A stretch of 64,000 nt of DNA from Bdellovibrionaceae bacterium UBA6502 (GCA_002436415.1 DJMA01000005.1:65166-129165), one strand, 5' to 3'; shown: positions 35,900-44,815, numbered from the stretch's first letter. Numbers and translations are program-made. The notes: generated by a model not told the origin, from the letters alone.

Positions 35900-38494
35900 A
35901 TGAAAAAAGTATTATTAGTTTTAAGTAGCATTCTTCTATCTTCAAGTCTCTTTGCTCAAGAGAACAACACCTTCGTAGAAGAGAAGGTTGATATCAATGC
36001 AATTAAAAACCAAATCTTCTTTAAAGTGGAAGGCTCAAAAGCCTATATCATGTCGCCAGTAAGCTACCTGAATGACAACGATAGAAGAAAAACCGATGCT
36101 ATTGAATATATCAATGATCGATTCAACCAAATGATCATTGATTGGAATAAATTTGCTTACAAGTTTCAACAAATCGAGGACAAGAAAATTCAAGAAATTT
36201 TAGATAGCAAAGACGAAGCTAAGATCGACGATTTGGTTGAGTATTTAGAGAGTGATTCTGACCGATTGTCTTTGCAAAAGATGATTCTAAAATATACCGG
36301 TCTTCCAACTTACGAACAACGTCAAGCAAACCAGTTTTTATCTCAGTACTCCTTTTTCGACAAAGACGAGCTGCAAGAGCTGCTTAAAAAATCCGAAGAA
36401 AAACAACTCGCAGCATTTCTAGATCAGATCAACGAAAAACTGAAAGACGAAAAATATTCTGAAATCTTCAAAAAATTTCCTGCTGAAAATCAAGAAGATG
36501 TGCAAAAGATTTTAAATAGAACTTATAACTCTCAGTTTCAGAACAGCCTCTTTAAGTCTCTTTATGACAAACTTAAAAATAACGATATAGAAGCGAACCA
36601 ACTTGATAATTTGCTAGTTGGCTCTGTTTATAAAATGACGAAAGGCCTTTTAGATTACCTGCAAAACATTAAAAGTTCTGGGAAAAAATCTAACTTTTTT
36701 GGATATTTTAACTCTGATAAAAAATCCGCTCTAGAAAAACACTTTGATTCCATTTCTAAGGGTGATCACAGAGTAAATGTAAGACGAATCGAAGAAATCT
36801 TAGAAATTTCTGATTCTTTTGACCAGATGCAAGCCTTTACTGCTTATTTCCATAAAGTAAAACTAGAAGACCCTGATCTTTTTGGAAAGTCGTATGCTGA
36901 GAATTTTTCTTTTTCTCAAGTAAAAGCCCTTGCTGCAAGACAGCTTCAAAAAGCCAATGAACTTATTCTTAATGACGGTGGTTTCAATATCGGTGGTACT
37001 CCTGAACTTCCTACTCAAATTGAAATGGAAGAACAGAAGCTTGAAGAATACAACAAGAACATGGCTTACTTTTTAAATAACACCATCGAACTTCGAGAGA
37101 ATTTCGAAAAAACTTTTAACAATTTAGCTGCTTTGACTGATGAAGAACAACGAGCTTTAAAACATAGCTACCATTCTTCATTACCAGACATTGCGGTAAT
37201 TCAAATCCAAGGACAGGTTCTAGATAGAATTTTAGGATTTGGAAGAAAAATAGACAAAAAGCCACCGAGCAGCTCACCAGGAACAGGAATTGGTACCAAC
37301 CCTGGTATTGATATTGGTAATAGCATTGGCAATGACTTTGATTTTGAAAATAATCAAGTTGAAGACGATAAAACTAAAAAAGTTAAATACAAACCCACTT
37401 GGTTAGAGAGAATTTTTTCTACCCACCCTCGCCTAGCAGCCATTTATAATTTAATGCGTACTGTTGCTGGCGGAAACAAACTACGAATCGCTTTCTTCGT
37501 TAGGCCATGGGCAATTACTGAAATCGATTTAAAAACTGGATTACGAAAAGAGTACATTGATGCGGAAACTAACTTTAATGTTTTTTACTCCGTAAGCAAA
37601 GCCCAAGAAAGCCTTGTTTCAAGATCTGACAATTTCTTTCGCGTTTCCACGGGAGGAATCTGGGTTAATTTAAAGAATTTAGAAGACTTAGACTTGAATA
37701 TGTTTATCGGTGGTTCCTACACCAAAGGCCACTTCAATATCAAAGCTGGTGTTACTCACCCAGTTACTTCTCCAAAACTTCCAAATGGCTTTGACAGAAA
37801 TAAAATGCCTGAAAAAGTAGGAGCCTATTTATTGGTTGGAGGACAAGTTGGCGAAAGCCCAATTCCTTATTTAGCTTCTGAAGATACTTATGGAAATTTA
37901 AACCCTAAAGAAAAAGAAATCGCAGAAAAACAAGGCTTCTACGCAAGAACAATGTCTCGCTTGAAAAACAAACCTTATCTGGACGTCAGTATCACGAAAA
38001 ACATTGTAAGCATTTTTGATGCCATTGGTGTGGACTCTAGCTTCTTATCCGATGAACTAAGACGTTTGTTAAACATCGATAATAACGGTGGCTCAGGTGG
38101 AGGCTATGGTTGTCCTTCCTGGATTTGTGGTAGCGATGACCCTGGTATAATTATCGGCGGCGGCAACGACAATGGCGGTGGTAGTGATATTCCTATCTTA
38201 GGTGGCGGTGGAACAATCATCGTAGACGAGCCTGGCGGAGGAATTTTTATTACTGAAGACATGGAAGACTATATGCACAACTACATCGATGACAATCGTG
38301 AGTCTTACCAAAAATGCTGGTTATCAATGCCAGATGTTAAACGTCGTCGATTCTTCATTGATATGCATTTTAGAAGATTCTCAACTTTATGCTTACCAAT
38401 GGATAAATTGGTTGAAAATAGTAAAAAGTTAGGACTAAAGAATGACAAAATTGAGGTTCAGGAAGTAGAGGTTTCTACAGAAGAGGCTCAATAG
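35900..38494 (+). CDS. Large exported protein of unknown function with Gly-rich linkers
   Basis: 864 residues with a signal peptide (MKKVLLVLSSILLSSSLFA). The first 430 residues are helical and charged (coiled-coil-like, many Gln, Glu and Lys). A low-complexity linker rich in Gly, Ile and Asn comes next (about 455-485), then a basic segment and a beta-rich domain (about 500-700, containing VSTGGIWVNLKNL and MFIGGSYTKGHFNIKAG), a second Gly-rich linker (about 730-785) and a Cys/Arg-rich tail (KCWLSMPDVKRRRFF...LCLP). GCGAG lies before the ATG. A perfect terminator follows. Function unknown; the architecture suggests a periplasmic or surface structural protein. Confidence 0.65.
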   Translation: MKKVLLVLSSILLSSSLFAQENNTFVEEKVDINAIKNQIFFKVEGSKAYIMSPVSYLNDNDRRKTDAIEYINDRFNQMIIDWNKFAYKFQQIEDKKIQEILDSKDEAKIDDLVEYLESDSDRLSLQKMILKYTGLPTYEQRQANQFLSQYSFFDKDELQELLKKSEEKQLAAFLDQINEKLKDEKYSEIFKKFPAENQEDVQKILNRTYNSQFQNSLFKSLYDKLKNNDIEANQLDNLLVGSVYKMTKGLLDYLQNIKSSGKKSNFFGYFNSDKKSALEKHFDSISKGDHRVNVRRIEEILEISDSFDQMQAFTAYFHKVKLEDPDLFGKSYAENFSFSQVKALAARQLQKANELILNDGGFNIGGTPELPTQIEMEEQKLEEYNKNMAYFLNNTIELRENFEKTFNNLAALTDEEQRALKHSYHSSLPDIAVIQIQGQVLDRILGFGRKIDKKPPSSSPGTGIGTNPGIDIGNSIGNDFDFENNQVEDDKTKKVKYKPTWLERIFSTHPRLAAIYNLMRTVAGGNKLRIAFFVRPWAITEIDLKTGLRKEYIDAETNFNVFYSVSKAQESLVSRSDNFFRVSTGGIWVNLKNLEDLDLNMFIGGSYTKGHFNIKAGVTHPVTSPKLPNGFDRNKMPEKVGAYLLVGGQVGESPIPYLASEDTYGNLNPKEKEIAEKQGFYARTMSRLKNKPYLDVSITKNIVSIFDAIGVDSSFLSDELRRLLNIDNNGGSGGGYGCPSWICGSDDPGIIIGGGNDNGGGSDIPILGGGGTIIVDEPGGGIFITEDMEDYMHNYIDDNRESYQKCWLSMPDVKRRRFFIDMHFRRFSTLCLPMDKLVENSKKLGLKNDKIEVQEVEVSTEEAQ

Positions 38495-38526
38495 AATTGA
38501 TTTTTAAAATTTAATAGTAAATTACG

Positions 38527-38555
38527 AGTCGCCTTAAATTAAGGCGACTTTTTTT
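38527..38555 (+). terminator. Rho-independent terminator
   Basis: AGTCGCCTT/AAGGCGACT with a five-base loop and seven T; ends the 35900-38494 transcript. A MITE starts nine bases beyond it. Confidence 0.93.
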
Positions 38556-38563
38556 ATCCTCAT

Positions 38564-38717
38564 AAACTGGCCCACTTAATTGCGGATAGGTTTTAGTAAG
38601 CGCTGGAATACATTTTTTTAAATGGAAATGTCCGAGTTTTAATTTCCCTTGTACTGAATACAGAAAAGAATTTCATAGCTTTAATACTAGTTCATCCGCA
38701 ATTAAAGGGGCCAGTTT
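38564..38717. mobile_element. MITE copy 1 of the IS1-like element (154 bp)
   Basis: Terminal inverted repeats of about 24 bases (AAACTGGCCC...TTGCGGAT at the left, ATCCGCAATT...CCAGTTT at the right) match those of the IS at 39333-40348. Internal sequence next to each end is also alike, so it is an internal deletion derivative without transposase. No flanking target duplication is obvious. It lies between a terminator and the promoter of the next lipoprotein gene; the rest of this 357-base gap holds only that promoter region. Confidence 0.88.
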
Positions 38718-38802
38718 GTTGGATTTAAAAAACAGCGACGAGCCTTGAGTCCAGCCTCAATCGACGAAAACACTAGAAAAAGGTCAGAGTATTTAAGCTT
38801 TC

Positions 38803-38830
38803 TTCGACAGAAATTTATTTTGTATATATC
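38803..38830 (+). promoter_or_regulatory. Possible promoter of the lipoprotein gene
   Basis: TTCGAC (38803-38808), 16-base spacer, TATATC (38825-38830), about 20 bases before a GAGGAG Shine-Dalgarno. Both boxes match four of six. Confidence 0.35.
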
Positions 38831-38851
38831 ATATGAAACTGAGGAGAGTTT

Positions 38852-39334
38852 ATGAAAAGAATTTGCAGCTTCGTTTGTCTTTGCTTGATGCTTAGTGCCT
38901 GTTCCACCGTACCCTACAACCCTCGACGAGAGGTAAAAATTAAGAAAAAGTGGTATGGAACTAGTTACTATCAAGGGGAAAATGCCGTAAACCCTGCTGA
39001 TATTTCAAAGAAGTTTTCTCAAAAACCCGAGTTTAGAGAAAAGATGAAAGACTTTGATTCTAATTACCGAATTCACCAAGCCACAGGGCTTTTGGGTGGT
39101 TTTGTATTATTCGGAACCTTGTTTTCAGGAAACTCCAACAGCACAAATCTCTTACTAAGCCTCGGTCTCCTAGGTGGATCTTATTACTTTGAAAGAGAAG
39201 CTAATAAAATCCTATCTCCCCTTGTTAGAGAACGAAATCGTTTTGTTTACAATTACGACCATCTTCAAAATTTTGCTCTTAAAAAACATAAGGATTTGAA
39301 GTTGATGGTTCCGGTGTATTCCTATCGCTTTTAA
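38852..39334 (+). CDS. Small lipoprotein of unknown function
   Basis: 160 residues with a signal peptide ending in the lipobox LSAC (Cys17). The mature part is basic, with one hydrophobic Gly-rich stretch (ATGLLGGFVLFGTLF...LLLSLGLLGGSYYF, about 80-115) that could span or insert into a membrane. The family was not recognised. GAGGAG precedes the ATG. Its TAA stop uses the first two A of the IS inverted repeat, so the IS inserted exactly at the end of the gene; the original C-terminus may have been longer or identical. Confidence 0.7.
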   Translation: MKRICSFVCLCLMLSACSTVPYNPRREVKIKKKWYGTSYYQGENAVNPADISKKFSQKPEFREKMKDFDSNYRIHQATGLLGGFVLFGTLFSGNSNSTNLLLSLGLLGGSYYFEREANKILSPLVRERNRFVYNYDHLQNFALKKHKDLKLMVPVYSYRF

Positions 39335-40348
39335 ACTGGCCCCCTTAATTGCGGATGAATAACAAAACCTTCGTTAGCATTTGTTGGAAAATGTCCGGCA
39401 AAATAAATATTTAGCTCAAAAGCATTTGATTATGATAATTGATGTAAATATCAATGTGATCTTGCAGTCTTTCTGCAAGTTTTGTCGTGGTCCAAGTTCT
39501 GCGAACCAGCCTTGAAATGGAATATCTCAACATCGCACAAGTATGATTTAAACTAAACAGTGGGTCAAAGCCTCCGGCTTTAAGTTCTCCTTGCCCAACA
39601 ACACAAGCCTTTCTTCCTTTGTAGCTAATATGCTCTGCTTGAGGGAAAATTCTTTTAATTGAACTCGGGTAATGAGGTTGTTCGTCGGTTTCGATTAATG
39701 CGAATTTATCATTGATACATGGCTTTATTTTTTCTAACAAAATCTCTCTATTTTTCTTTCTATGGTCTTTTCGCTTTCCATACTTTTTTCTAGATCTCTT
39801 CGCAATTAGGCCTTTAGCAGGCATTTGTGATACTTTAGCTCCTAGGATTACTCTAGTGTTTTTTTGCACAACAATAGTGATAGATAGTGGTTTTAATTTA
39901 CTGTGCTCAAAACTCTCCATATCATCAAACTGAATCTCTGTGATGTTACTTAGAGTTTTAAGGTATCGATCTTGTTCTATTCGAGATTTATTGGCTAAGT
40001 ATTTAAACTTTCTAACCATTGTTTTGCGGTTTATATTTAAAACCTTCGCGGCTCTTCGCAAACTCCCACTAGAAATTAATTGTTTTAAAGCCAAGCCATT
40101 AATGTTTCTTTTTCTCTGTCTGTAGCGCAGCTGAAAGGTGGCATCAGAGAACTCTTTTTTACATAATTTGCAGCGATACCTTTGAATAGGCGTCCGCACT
40201 CCCGCACGGACAAAGAAGCCATTTCGGATATGGTTGTTAGGTTTAGAGTGGCATTGGGGGCAAATTCGCTTCATCGCCCCTTATTTTGCAAATTCCTTAC
40301 CGATTCAATGGCTTAGAGTATTTCATCCGCATTTAAAGGGGCCAGTTT
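39333..40348. mobile_element. IS1-like insertion sequence (about 1016 bp)
   Basis: Bounded by inverted repeats of about 25 bases (AAACTGGCCCCCTTAATTGC... and ...GCATTTAAAGGGGCCAGTTT) and carrying one intact transposase gene on the minus strand. The same ends frame three short non-autonomous copies in the next 5 kb. Family IS1 is assigned from the transposase (zinc finger, HTH, DDE core, single reading frame). No direct repeats were visible at the junctions. Confidence 0.88.
39411..40274 (-). CDS. IS1-family-like transposase (single ORF)
   Basis: 287 residues. N-terminal zinc ribbon (Cys5, Cys8, Cys35, Cys38) and helix-turn-helix (GSLRRAAKVLNINRKTMVRKF, counted at 70-90) correspond to InsA of IS1. 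The catalytic part has an acidic pair in QFDDMES (117-118), Asp197 in ETDEQPHYPS and the IS1-like segment SLNHTCAMLRYSISRLVRRTW (241-261). In classical IS1 these regions are joined by frameshifting; here they are in one frame. GGGGCG lies before the ATG. No frameshift or stop, so it is likely active or recently active. Confidence 0.88.
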   Translation of the reverse strand: MKRICPQCHSKPNNHIRNGFFVRAGVRTPIQRYRCKLCKKEFSDATFQLRYRQRKRNINGLALKQLISSGSLRRAAKVLNINRKTMVRKFKYLANKSRIEQDRYLKTLSNITEIQFDDMESFEHSKLKPLSITIVVQKNTRVILGAKVSQMPAKGLIAKRSRKKYGKRKDHRKKNREILLEKIKPCINDKFALIETDEQPHYPSSIKRIFPQAEHISYKGRKACVVGQGELKAGGFDPLFSLNHTCAMLRYSISRLVRRTWTTTKLAERLQDHIDIYINYHNQMLLS

Positions 40349-41268
40349 AAGACTTTCTTACGATTCAATTTCAACCTAGCCCTCAAACGAGCCCAGCTAT
40401 CCCCTTCTGTTAGTGGAATACATAAGACACTAAATAACACCAAAACTCCACCAACAATGTTCATAGGGTTTAGTTTTTCATCTAAGAAAATATAACCAAA
40501 CAGAGCGGCTAACGGAGATTCTAGAAGACATATCAAGCCTACCGTATGAGCTGGTAAAAACTTTTGCGTATGGGCCAGGACACCAAAAGCAACAAAAGAG
40601 CTAAAAAAGCTTACACACAAAAAGCCTAAAAGCGGTGAAATTTTTAATAAAGAAGAGACTTCCGTCAAACTCCCCCAACCAGGAAAGCTTTCCAAAAACA
40701 AGGCACTTGGTAATGCGAATAAAGCAACACCAATACACTGAAGGCTATTTAATTCCATAGCACTAGGAAAATGTTTTCCAATACGATCTACCACTAAAAA
40801 GTGAGCAGCAAAAGCAAAGGCACATAGGAAAGTTAAAAGATCACCGTAATTTAAACTAGTTAAATCTAGATCACACAATAAAGCGATACCGATCAATGAC
40901 TGGAACAATAGCCCCCAAAAATAAATGCTGTAACGTCTTTTTAAGACAAACATCAAAATTACTGGAATGATGAGAGAATATAAACAAGTGATGAAACCAG
41001 ATTTTGCCGCCGTGGTATAAACAAGTCCCATGGTTTGCAAAGTCATACCTAAAAACAAAAATAGAGAAGCTCCAATGACCATCATTGTTTTTTTCAAGCC
41101 CATTTTGTAAGAGCGGAAACTTATGACAACTGGTAAAGCAATGGCCGCTGCAAAAACAAAACGAAGTGTATTTGACCAAATGGCAGAGAATTCCACAAGA
41201 GTCCATTTTGTGGCAATAAAACCAAGTCCCCAAATAGCTGTAACTGCAAATAAAAGTAAGTAGTTCAT
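40333..41268 (-). CDS. DMT-superfamily (EamA) transporter
   Basis: 311 residues with about ten hydrophobic helices arranged as two EamA repeats (MNYLLLFAVTAIWGLGFIATKW at the start of the first; FLCAFAFAAHFLVVDRIG at the start of the second), an inner-membrane exporter of small metabolites. The substrate cannot be read. GGAG precedes the ATG. The last codons (Asn-Trp-Pro-Leu-stop) are supplied by the inverted repeat of the IS element, so the C-terminus has been rewritten by insertion. The core is complete, and a changed cytoplasmic tail is probably tolerated. Confidence 0.85.
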   Translation of the reverse strand: MNYLLLFAVTAIWGLGFIATKWTLVEFSAIWSNTLRFVFAAAIALPVVISFRSYKMGLKKTMMVIGASLFLFLGMTLQTMGLVYTTAAKSGFITCLYSLIIPVILMFVLKRRYSIYFWGLLFQSLIGIALLCDLDLTSLNYGDLLTFLCAFAFAAHFLVVDRIGKHFPSAMELNSLQCIGVALFALPSALFLESFPGWGSLTEVSSLLKISPLLGFLCVSFFSSFVAFGVLAHTQKFLPAHTVGLICLLESPLAALFGYIFLDEKLNPMNIVGGVLVLFSVLCIPLTEGDSWARLRARLKLNRKKVLNWPL

Positions 41269-41362
41269 TGTTTGCTCCAGGTATAGAGAAGGCAGTATGA
41301 GGGCTATAGAGAAAGAACTCCAGGCATTCCTTAATGATTAAAAAATATTCCTAAATTGTATG

Positions 41363-41515
41363 AACTGGTCCCTTTAATTGCGGATAGACTTTAACAAGCA
41401 TTGGATTTCTTTTGTTTAAAGGACTTTGTCCGAATTTTGGCTTTCCTTTCCATAAATACTGTAAAGAAATTCAAGGCTTTAAAATGTTTTTATCCGCAAT
41501 TAAAGGGGCCAGTTT
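41363..41515. mobile_element. MITE copy 2 (about 153 bp)
   Basis: Ends AACTGGTCCCTTTAATTGC... and ...GCAATTAAAGGGGCCAGTT. The internal sequence aligns with MITE copy 1 (GATAG...TTTA...AAGC...TGGA and GTCCGA near the middle). It sits in the divergent gap between the EamA gene (-) and pip (+), 95 bases and 80 bases from their starts, where it may have displaced or supplied promoter sequence. Confidence 0.88.
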
Positions 41516-41594
41516 AAGATTGCCATGTCTACACCGCGCCTTGCTTGCCAAGCTTTGCGATATAGATTAATCCATGAATGGAAAAGAGGTAATT

Positions 41595-42548
41595 ATGTTG
41601 TATCCAAAATCTCAGCCTTTCGATGAAGGCTATTTCAAAGTTAGTGAAATCCACGAAATATATTACTATCGCCATGGAAACCCAGAGGGTGAACCTGTTG
41701 TCTTTCTGCATGGAGGACCTGGAGGCGGTATCAATGAGGACTATCACCAATATTTTGACCCTAAAAAATACCATATCGTTTTATTTGATCAACGTGGGTG
41801 TGGAAAATCCAAACCATTCTCTGAACTAGAAGAAAACAATACATGGAATTTAGTTTCAGACATTGAAGCACTAAGAAACAAATTTAATATAAAAAAATGG
41901 GCGGTATTCGGTGGAAGCTGGGGCTCCTGTCTAGCTCTTGCCTATGCCAGTAAACACCCCGAGCAAATCACAGCCATGTTTTTACGCGGAATTTTCACAT
42001 TAAGAGAATCTGAATTAAAATGGTTTTATCAAGAAGGTGCCTCTCACCTATTTCCAGATGCCTGGGAAAAATACCTAGCAGCCATTCCTGAAAACGAGCG
42101 AGAAGATCTTATGTTGGCCTACCACAAACGCCTAACCGGTGAAGACAAAGCAGAAAGAGAAAAGGCCGCCAAGGCATGGAGTATTTGGGAGGCAAGTACC
42201 TCGAAACTATATGTCGACCCAAAACACATCGAAGAAGCTGGAGAAGACCAATTTGCCGATGCCTTTGCTAGAATTGAATCTCACTACTTCCACAACAAAG
42301 GCTTTTTCAATTCGGATAATTATCTTTTAGACCGCGTTGAAAGCTATCGCAATATTCCAAGCTGGATTGTTCAAGGTAGATATGATGTGGTTTGTCCATC
42401 GACAACAGCCTATGAGCTTCACAAAAGATGGCCTGAGGCAAATTTCCAAATCATTCCCGATGCTGGACATTCTTTATCCGAAAAAGGAATTACAGAAGCT
42501 TTGATAAAAGCAACCGATGAATTTGTAAACTCCTTGCCTTCTAAGTAA
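41595..42548 (+). CDS. pip: Proline iminopeptidase (alpha/beta-hydrolase, S33)
   Basis: 317 residues from the ATG at 41595, which has AAGAGG before it; an ATG seven codons upstream is in frame but has no ribosome binding site. It removes N-terminal proline from peptides. HGGPGGG (oxyanion loop), DQRGCGKS, and the nucleophile elbow GGSWGS are classic for the enzyme; the catalytic Asp is in GRYDVVCP and the His in DAGHSLSE. Cytoplasmic. Length is standard. Together with oligopeptidase B it would finish peptide breakdown. Confidence 0.92.
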   Translation: MLYPKSQPFDEGYFKVSEIHEIYYYRHGNPEGEPVVFLHGGPGGGINEDYHQYFDPKKYHIVLFDQRGCGKSKPFSELEENNTWNLVSDIEALRNKFNIKKWAVFGGSWGSCLALAYASKHPEQITAMFLRGIFTLRESELKWFYQEGASHLFPDAWEKYLAAIPENEREDLMLAYHKRLTGEDKAEREKAAKAWSIWEASTSKLYVDPKHIEEAGEDQFADAFARIESHYFHNKGFFNSDNYLLDRVESYRNIPSWIVQGRYDVVCPSTTAYELHKRWPEANFQIIPDAGHSLSEKGITEALIKATDEFVNSLPSK

Positions 42549-42553
42549 AACAA

Positions 42554-42583
42554 AAAACAGCTAGCCACTGAGCTAGCTGTTTT
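42554..42583. terminator. Bidirectional terminator
   Basis: AAAACAGCTAGC (42554-42565) and GCTAGCTGTTTT (42572-42583) form a perfect 12-base stem with a six-base loop, A-rich on the left and T-rich on the right; it serves pip (+) and the 42602-43309 gene (-). Confidence 0.92.
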
Positions 42584-42601
42584 CTAATCCTGTTTTTTTA
42601 A

Positions 42602-43309
42602 TTAGCGTCTATCGATTAATACTCTAAGAGCCAGCTCCATTTCTTTTTGAGAGAAGCTCAATTCTTGTGACTTAGCATTTTCTAGTCTCTTATCCACCTC
42701 AAAGCTTGGTTTTAATGAGCTAGTTCTTGAGTCCGTAATGCTTTCATGAATCAAATTCATAAGGTAAAAATGAGTCGTATTCGTACCTTCTTGATTTTTA
42801 AAATCGCCAAAAAGACTACTTAAGATCAAATCAACATGTCCTTGAGTTTCTTCAAGGCTATGCTTTTTACTCCCTACTTCAGAAATCAAAAAACTCATTG
42901 TATCGATTAGTTGCTCATACAAACGAGCATCAATCTCTAGAACTTTTTCAGGATGCTTTTCAAGCCAAATGCCTTTGTTATCCAACCAAGAAAAGGTTTT
43001 TGTAGGTCTTATTTCTAACCATAATTCAACAATGCGAGACATTCGATCTAAGATATATTTAGGAACAGTTCTTTCCTGTGCATCTTCTTTTAGGTAATTT
43101 GCATTTTTAGTTTTAATTTGTAAGACTGGATTTTTACTGTCTTTCACAAAATTTTCTAAAGCAATTTTGGGGTCAAGTGCATAACTCACAGCCTTAGTCT
43201 TTAAGCTAACCAAATCCATGGAACTTGAATAAACACACAATCCTGCAAAACTAGAAACCGAAACCAATAGTGAAAAAACACCTAAGAAAAAAGCATTAAC
43301 AAACTTCAT
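42602..43309 (-). CDS. Exported protein of unknown function
   Basis: 235 residues with a signal peptide (MKFVNAFFLGVFSLLVSVSSFA) and a mature N-terminus GLCVYSSS, the Cys-x-x-Ser motif of the group. The rest is helical and charged (KYILDRMSRIVELWLE, VDKRLENAKSQELSFSQKEMELALRVLIDRR). No family recognised. GGGAG lies before the ATG. Transcribed alone between two strong or probable terminators. Confidence 0.6.
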   Translation of the reverse strand: MKFVNAFFLGVFSLLVSVSSFAGLCVYSSSMDLVSLKTKAVSYALDPKIALENFVKDSKNPVLQIKTKNANYLKEDAQERTVPKYILDRMSRIVELWLEIRPTKTFSWLDNKGIWLEKHPEKVLEIDARLYEQLIDTMSFLISEVGSKKHSLEETQGHVDLILSSLFGDFKNQEGTNTTHFYLMNLIHESITDSRTSSLKPSFEVDKRLENAKSQELSFSQKEMELALRVLIDRR

Positions 43310-43591
43310 TCAATCTCCCTTTCATTTCATCGTGAGGCCATCATATCAAATCTAGAATGTCAGAAATACATTTTCAGATTGGCTTGAAATAAATCATTGG
43401 AGTGTCGAAACTTTAGTGAGTTGTGGTACAAAACCAGAGGCATTTTAAACACATAAGGCATGTTTTTCGTGAGAATTGACTAAAAAAGTTAAAGAATAGA
43501 AGTTAGGATTCAAATCTACTTTTGAAAACAAGGAATTTTTTACACCAATGCCTGGCGCTTTATAACCCAAAGAAAACAAATACCCTTACCT

Positions 43592-44347
43592 CTAATTAGT
43601 CTCTAATTTCGCAGAATACACATCCACAAAAGGACGCCCATTGAAGTTTCCTTTGTACTCCATAAAGGTTTGATCCTTAAAAGCACTATTATCAAGGCTA
43701 CAGTAAAAAAGGTTTGGAATGCGGTTGAAAGTATTATCTTTAACCTCTCTATCAAGGTCTTTCACCAGATAAGATTTAAGAAGAATCTTACGATTACCAA
43801 TATCAATGCTGTCTAGTGAGTATGAAAGCTTAGACTTCTCCATTCTATCTAGCTCTCGAACAAAGCGCGATCGCATTTTAGCCTTTATAAAAACTAAGGC
43901 CTTCTCTTTAGATAAAATTGGGGATTTTTCCAAGGCTAATATTTCTTCCTCAAGTCCTGAAATCTCATCTTTGAAATCATTTGTCGCAATGGAACGTTTC
44001 ATTTCTTTATAAGAACTAAGTTTAGTTTTTTTGTCATCGATTTGCCTGAGAACCTGCTCTACTTCAATACAGTCTTCGCGAGTAGCCGTTTCCTTTACTT
44101 CCATTTCATAAGATTCAATGACAGCTGACTCAGTTAACTCTAAAAAATCACAATCCTTATTAAACTTGTGGATTTCTGACTTTAATAAAGCATCTGGTAG
44201 TCCAAACTTTTCCAAACAAACTTCTGTATGACTTTTTGTATCTGGCTTCTCTTGGATTGGATCATCCACATCTTTGGCTTTATTGTTTTTGGCGATTGGC
44301 TTTGCACAAGCCGCTAAAAAAAGAAATGCTAAAACAAATTTACTCAA
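43592..44347 (-). CDS. Lipoprotein of unknown function
   Basis: 251 residues; TTG start behind GGGGAGGGG. A short signal peptide ends in the lipobox LAAC (Cys14), followed by a disordered Lys/Asp/Pro-rich linker, then helices with coiled-coil character (about 75-165: IEVEQVLRQIDDKKTKLSSY..., EEEILALEKS) and a beta-rich C-terminal part (LKSYLVKDLDREV, FMEYKGNFNGRPFVDVYSAKLE). No family recognised. Confidence 0.65.
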   Translation of the reverse strand: MSKFVLAFLFLAACAKPIAKNNKAKDVDDPIQEKPDTKSHTEVCLEKFGLPDALLKSEIHKFNKDCDFLELTESAVIESYEMEVKETATREDCIEVEQVLRQIDDKKTKLSSYKEMKRSIATNDFKDEISGLEEEILALEKSPILSKEKALVFIKAKMRSRFVRELDRMEKSKLSYSLDSIDIGNRKILLKSYLVKDLDREVKDNTFNRIPNLFYCSLDNSAFKDQTFMEYKGNFNGRPFVDVYSAKLETN

Positions 44348-44609
44348 GTTCCCCTCCCCAAGCTTCTATTTTCATAACAAAAAAGCTCAAATCTGTATAC
44401 AGCTTTAAGTTTTCCAACTTTTATTGAGAATCTTCTGAAAATTCGCTACTGGCAAAGCATGTAAAAAAGTAAAAAATTTATAGCTAATTTCAAATAAATG
44501 AAAAATCCTACATGGCTAAAAATTGTTTTAACGCAGTTCACCAAATGACCGGTCTTTATGTTATCGCCCTCGGCAAACAACCCGTAAAGAAAATTTAAGG
44601 AGTCCCCCT

Positions 44610-44687
44610 ATGAATAAAAAATCAATTAACTTATTGGTTTCTCTCGCTCTAACTAATTTGTCTGCAGCCCCTCTTAATTGCGGATGA
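44610..44687 (+). pseudogene. Secreted-protein gene cut by a MITE after the signal peptide
   Basis: A strong Shine-Dalgarno (AAGGAG, eight bases before the ATG) starts a frame that encodes a complete signal peptide (MNKKSINLLVSLALTNLSAA) and then runs into the inverted repeat of MITE copy 3, which supplies the stop (TGA at 44685-44687). The rest of the gene is not found beyond the MITE, where the GFA gene lies on the other strand. So the gene was broken and its remainder lost. The alternative, a fortuitous frame, is less likely given the Shine-Dalgarno and signal peptide. Confidence 0.6.
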
Positions 44688-44815
44688 AATCACGCAAAAA
44701 CAATACACATCTAGCTTTTTTCAAATCATCCAAAATAGACGCCAATTAGCAAGAAATACAACTAGAGCCTTTGCAGACTTAACTTAAGAACATCCGCAAT
44801 GAAACGGGCCTGTTA
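44662..44815. mobile_element. MITE copy 3, diverged (about 154 bp)
   Basis: Left end CAGCCCCTCTTAATTGCGG, right end CATCCGCAATGAAACGGGCC, recognisably the same inverted repeats as the IS but with several substitutions, and an internal sequence only loosely similar, so this is an older insertion. Length equals the other copies. The left end interrupts a secreted-protein gene; the right end abuts the stop codon of the GFA gene. Confidence 0.75.

Noticed and set aside
38702..38974. 90-codon minus-strand frame starting inside the small lipoprotein gene and ending in MITE copy 1
   Set aside because: Its NWPL end is just the inverted repeat read through; the frame overlaps a better gene and the promoter.
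38852..40348. Composite transposon carrying the lipoprotein gene between MITE copy 1 and the IS
   Set aside because: Possible in principle, but there is no outer target duplication and the inner ends show independent insertions; nothing proves that they moved as one.
40871..41233. 120-codon minus-strand frame inside the EamA gene
   Set aside because: Shadow of the transporter gene in another frame, with His/Cys-rich nonsense composition.
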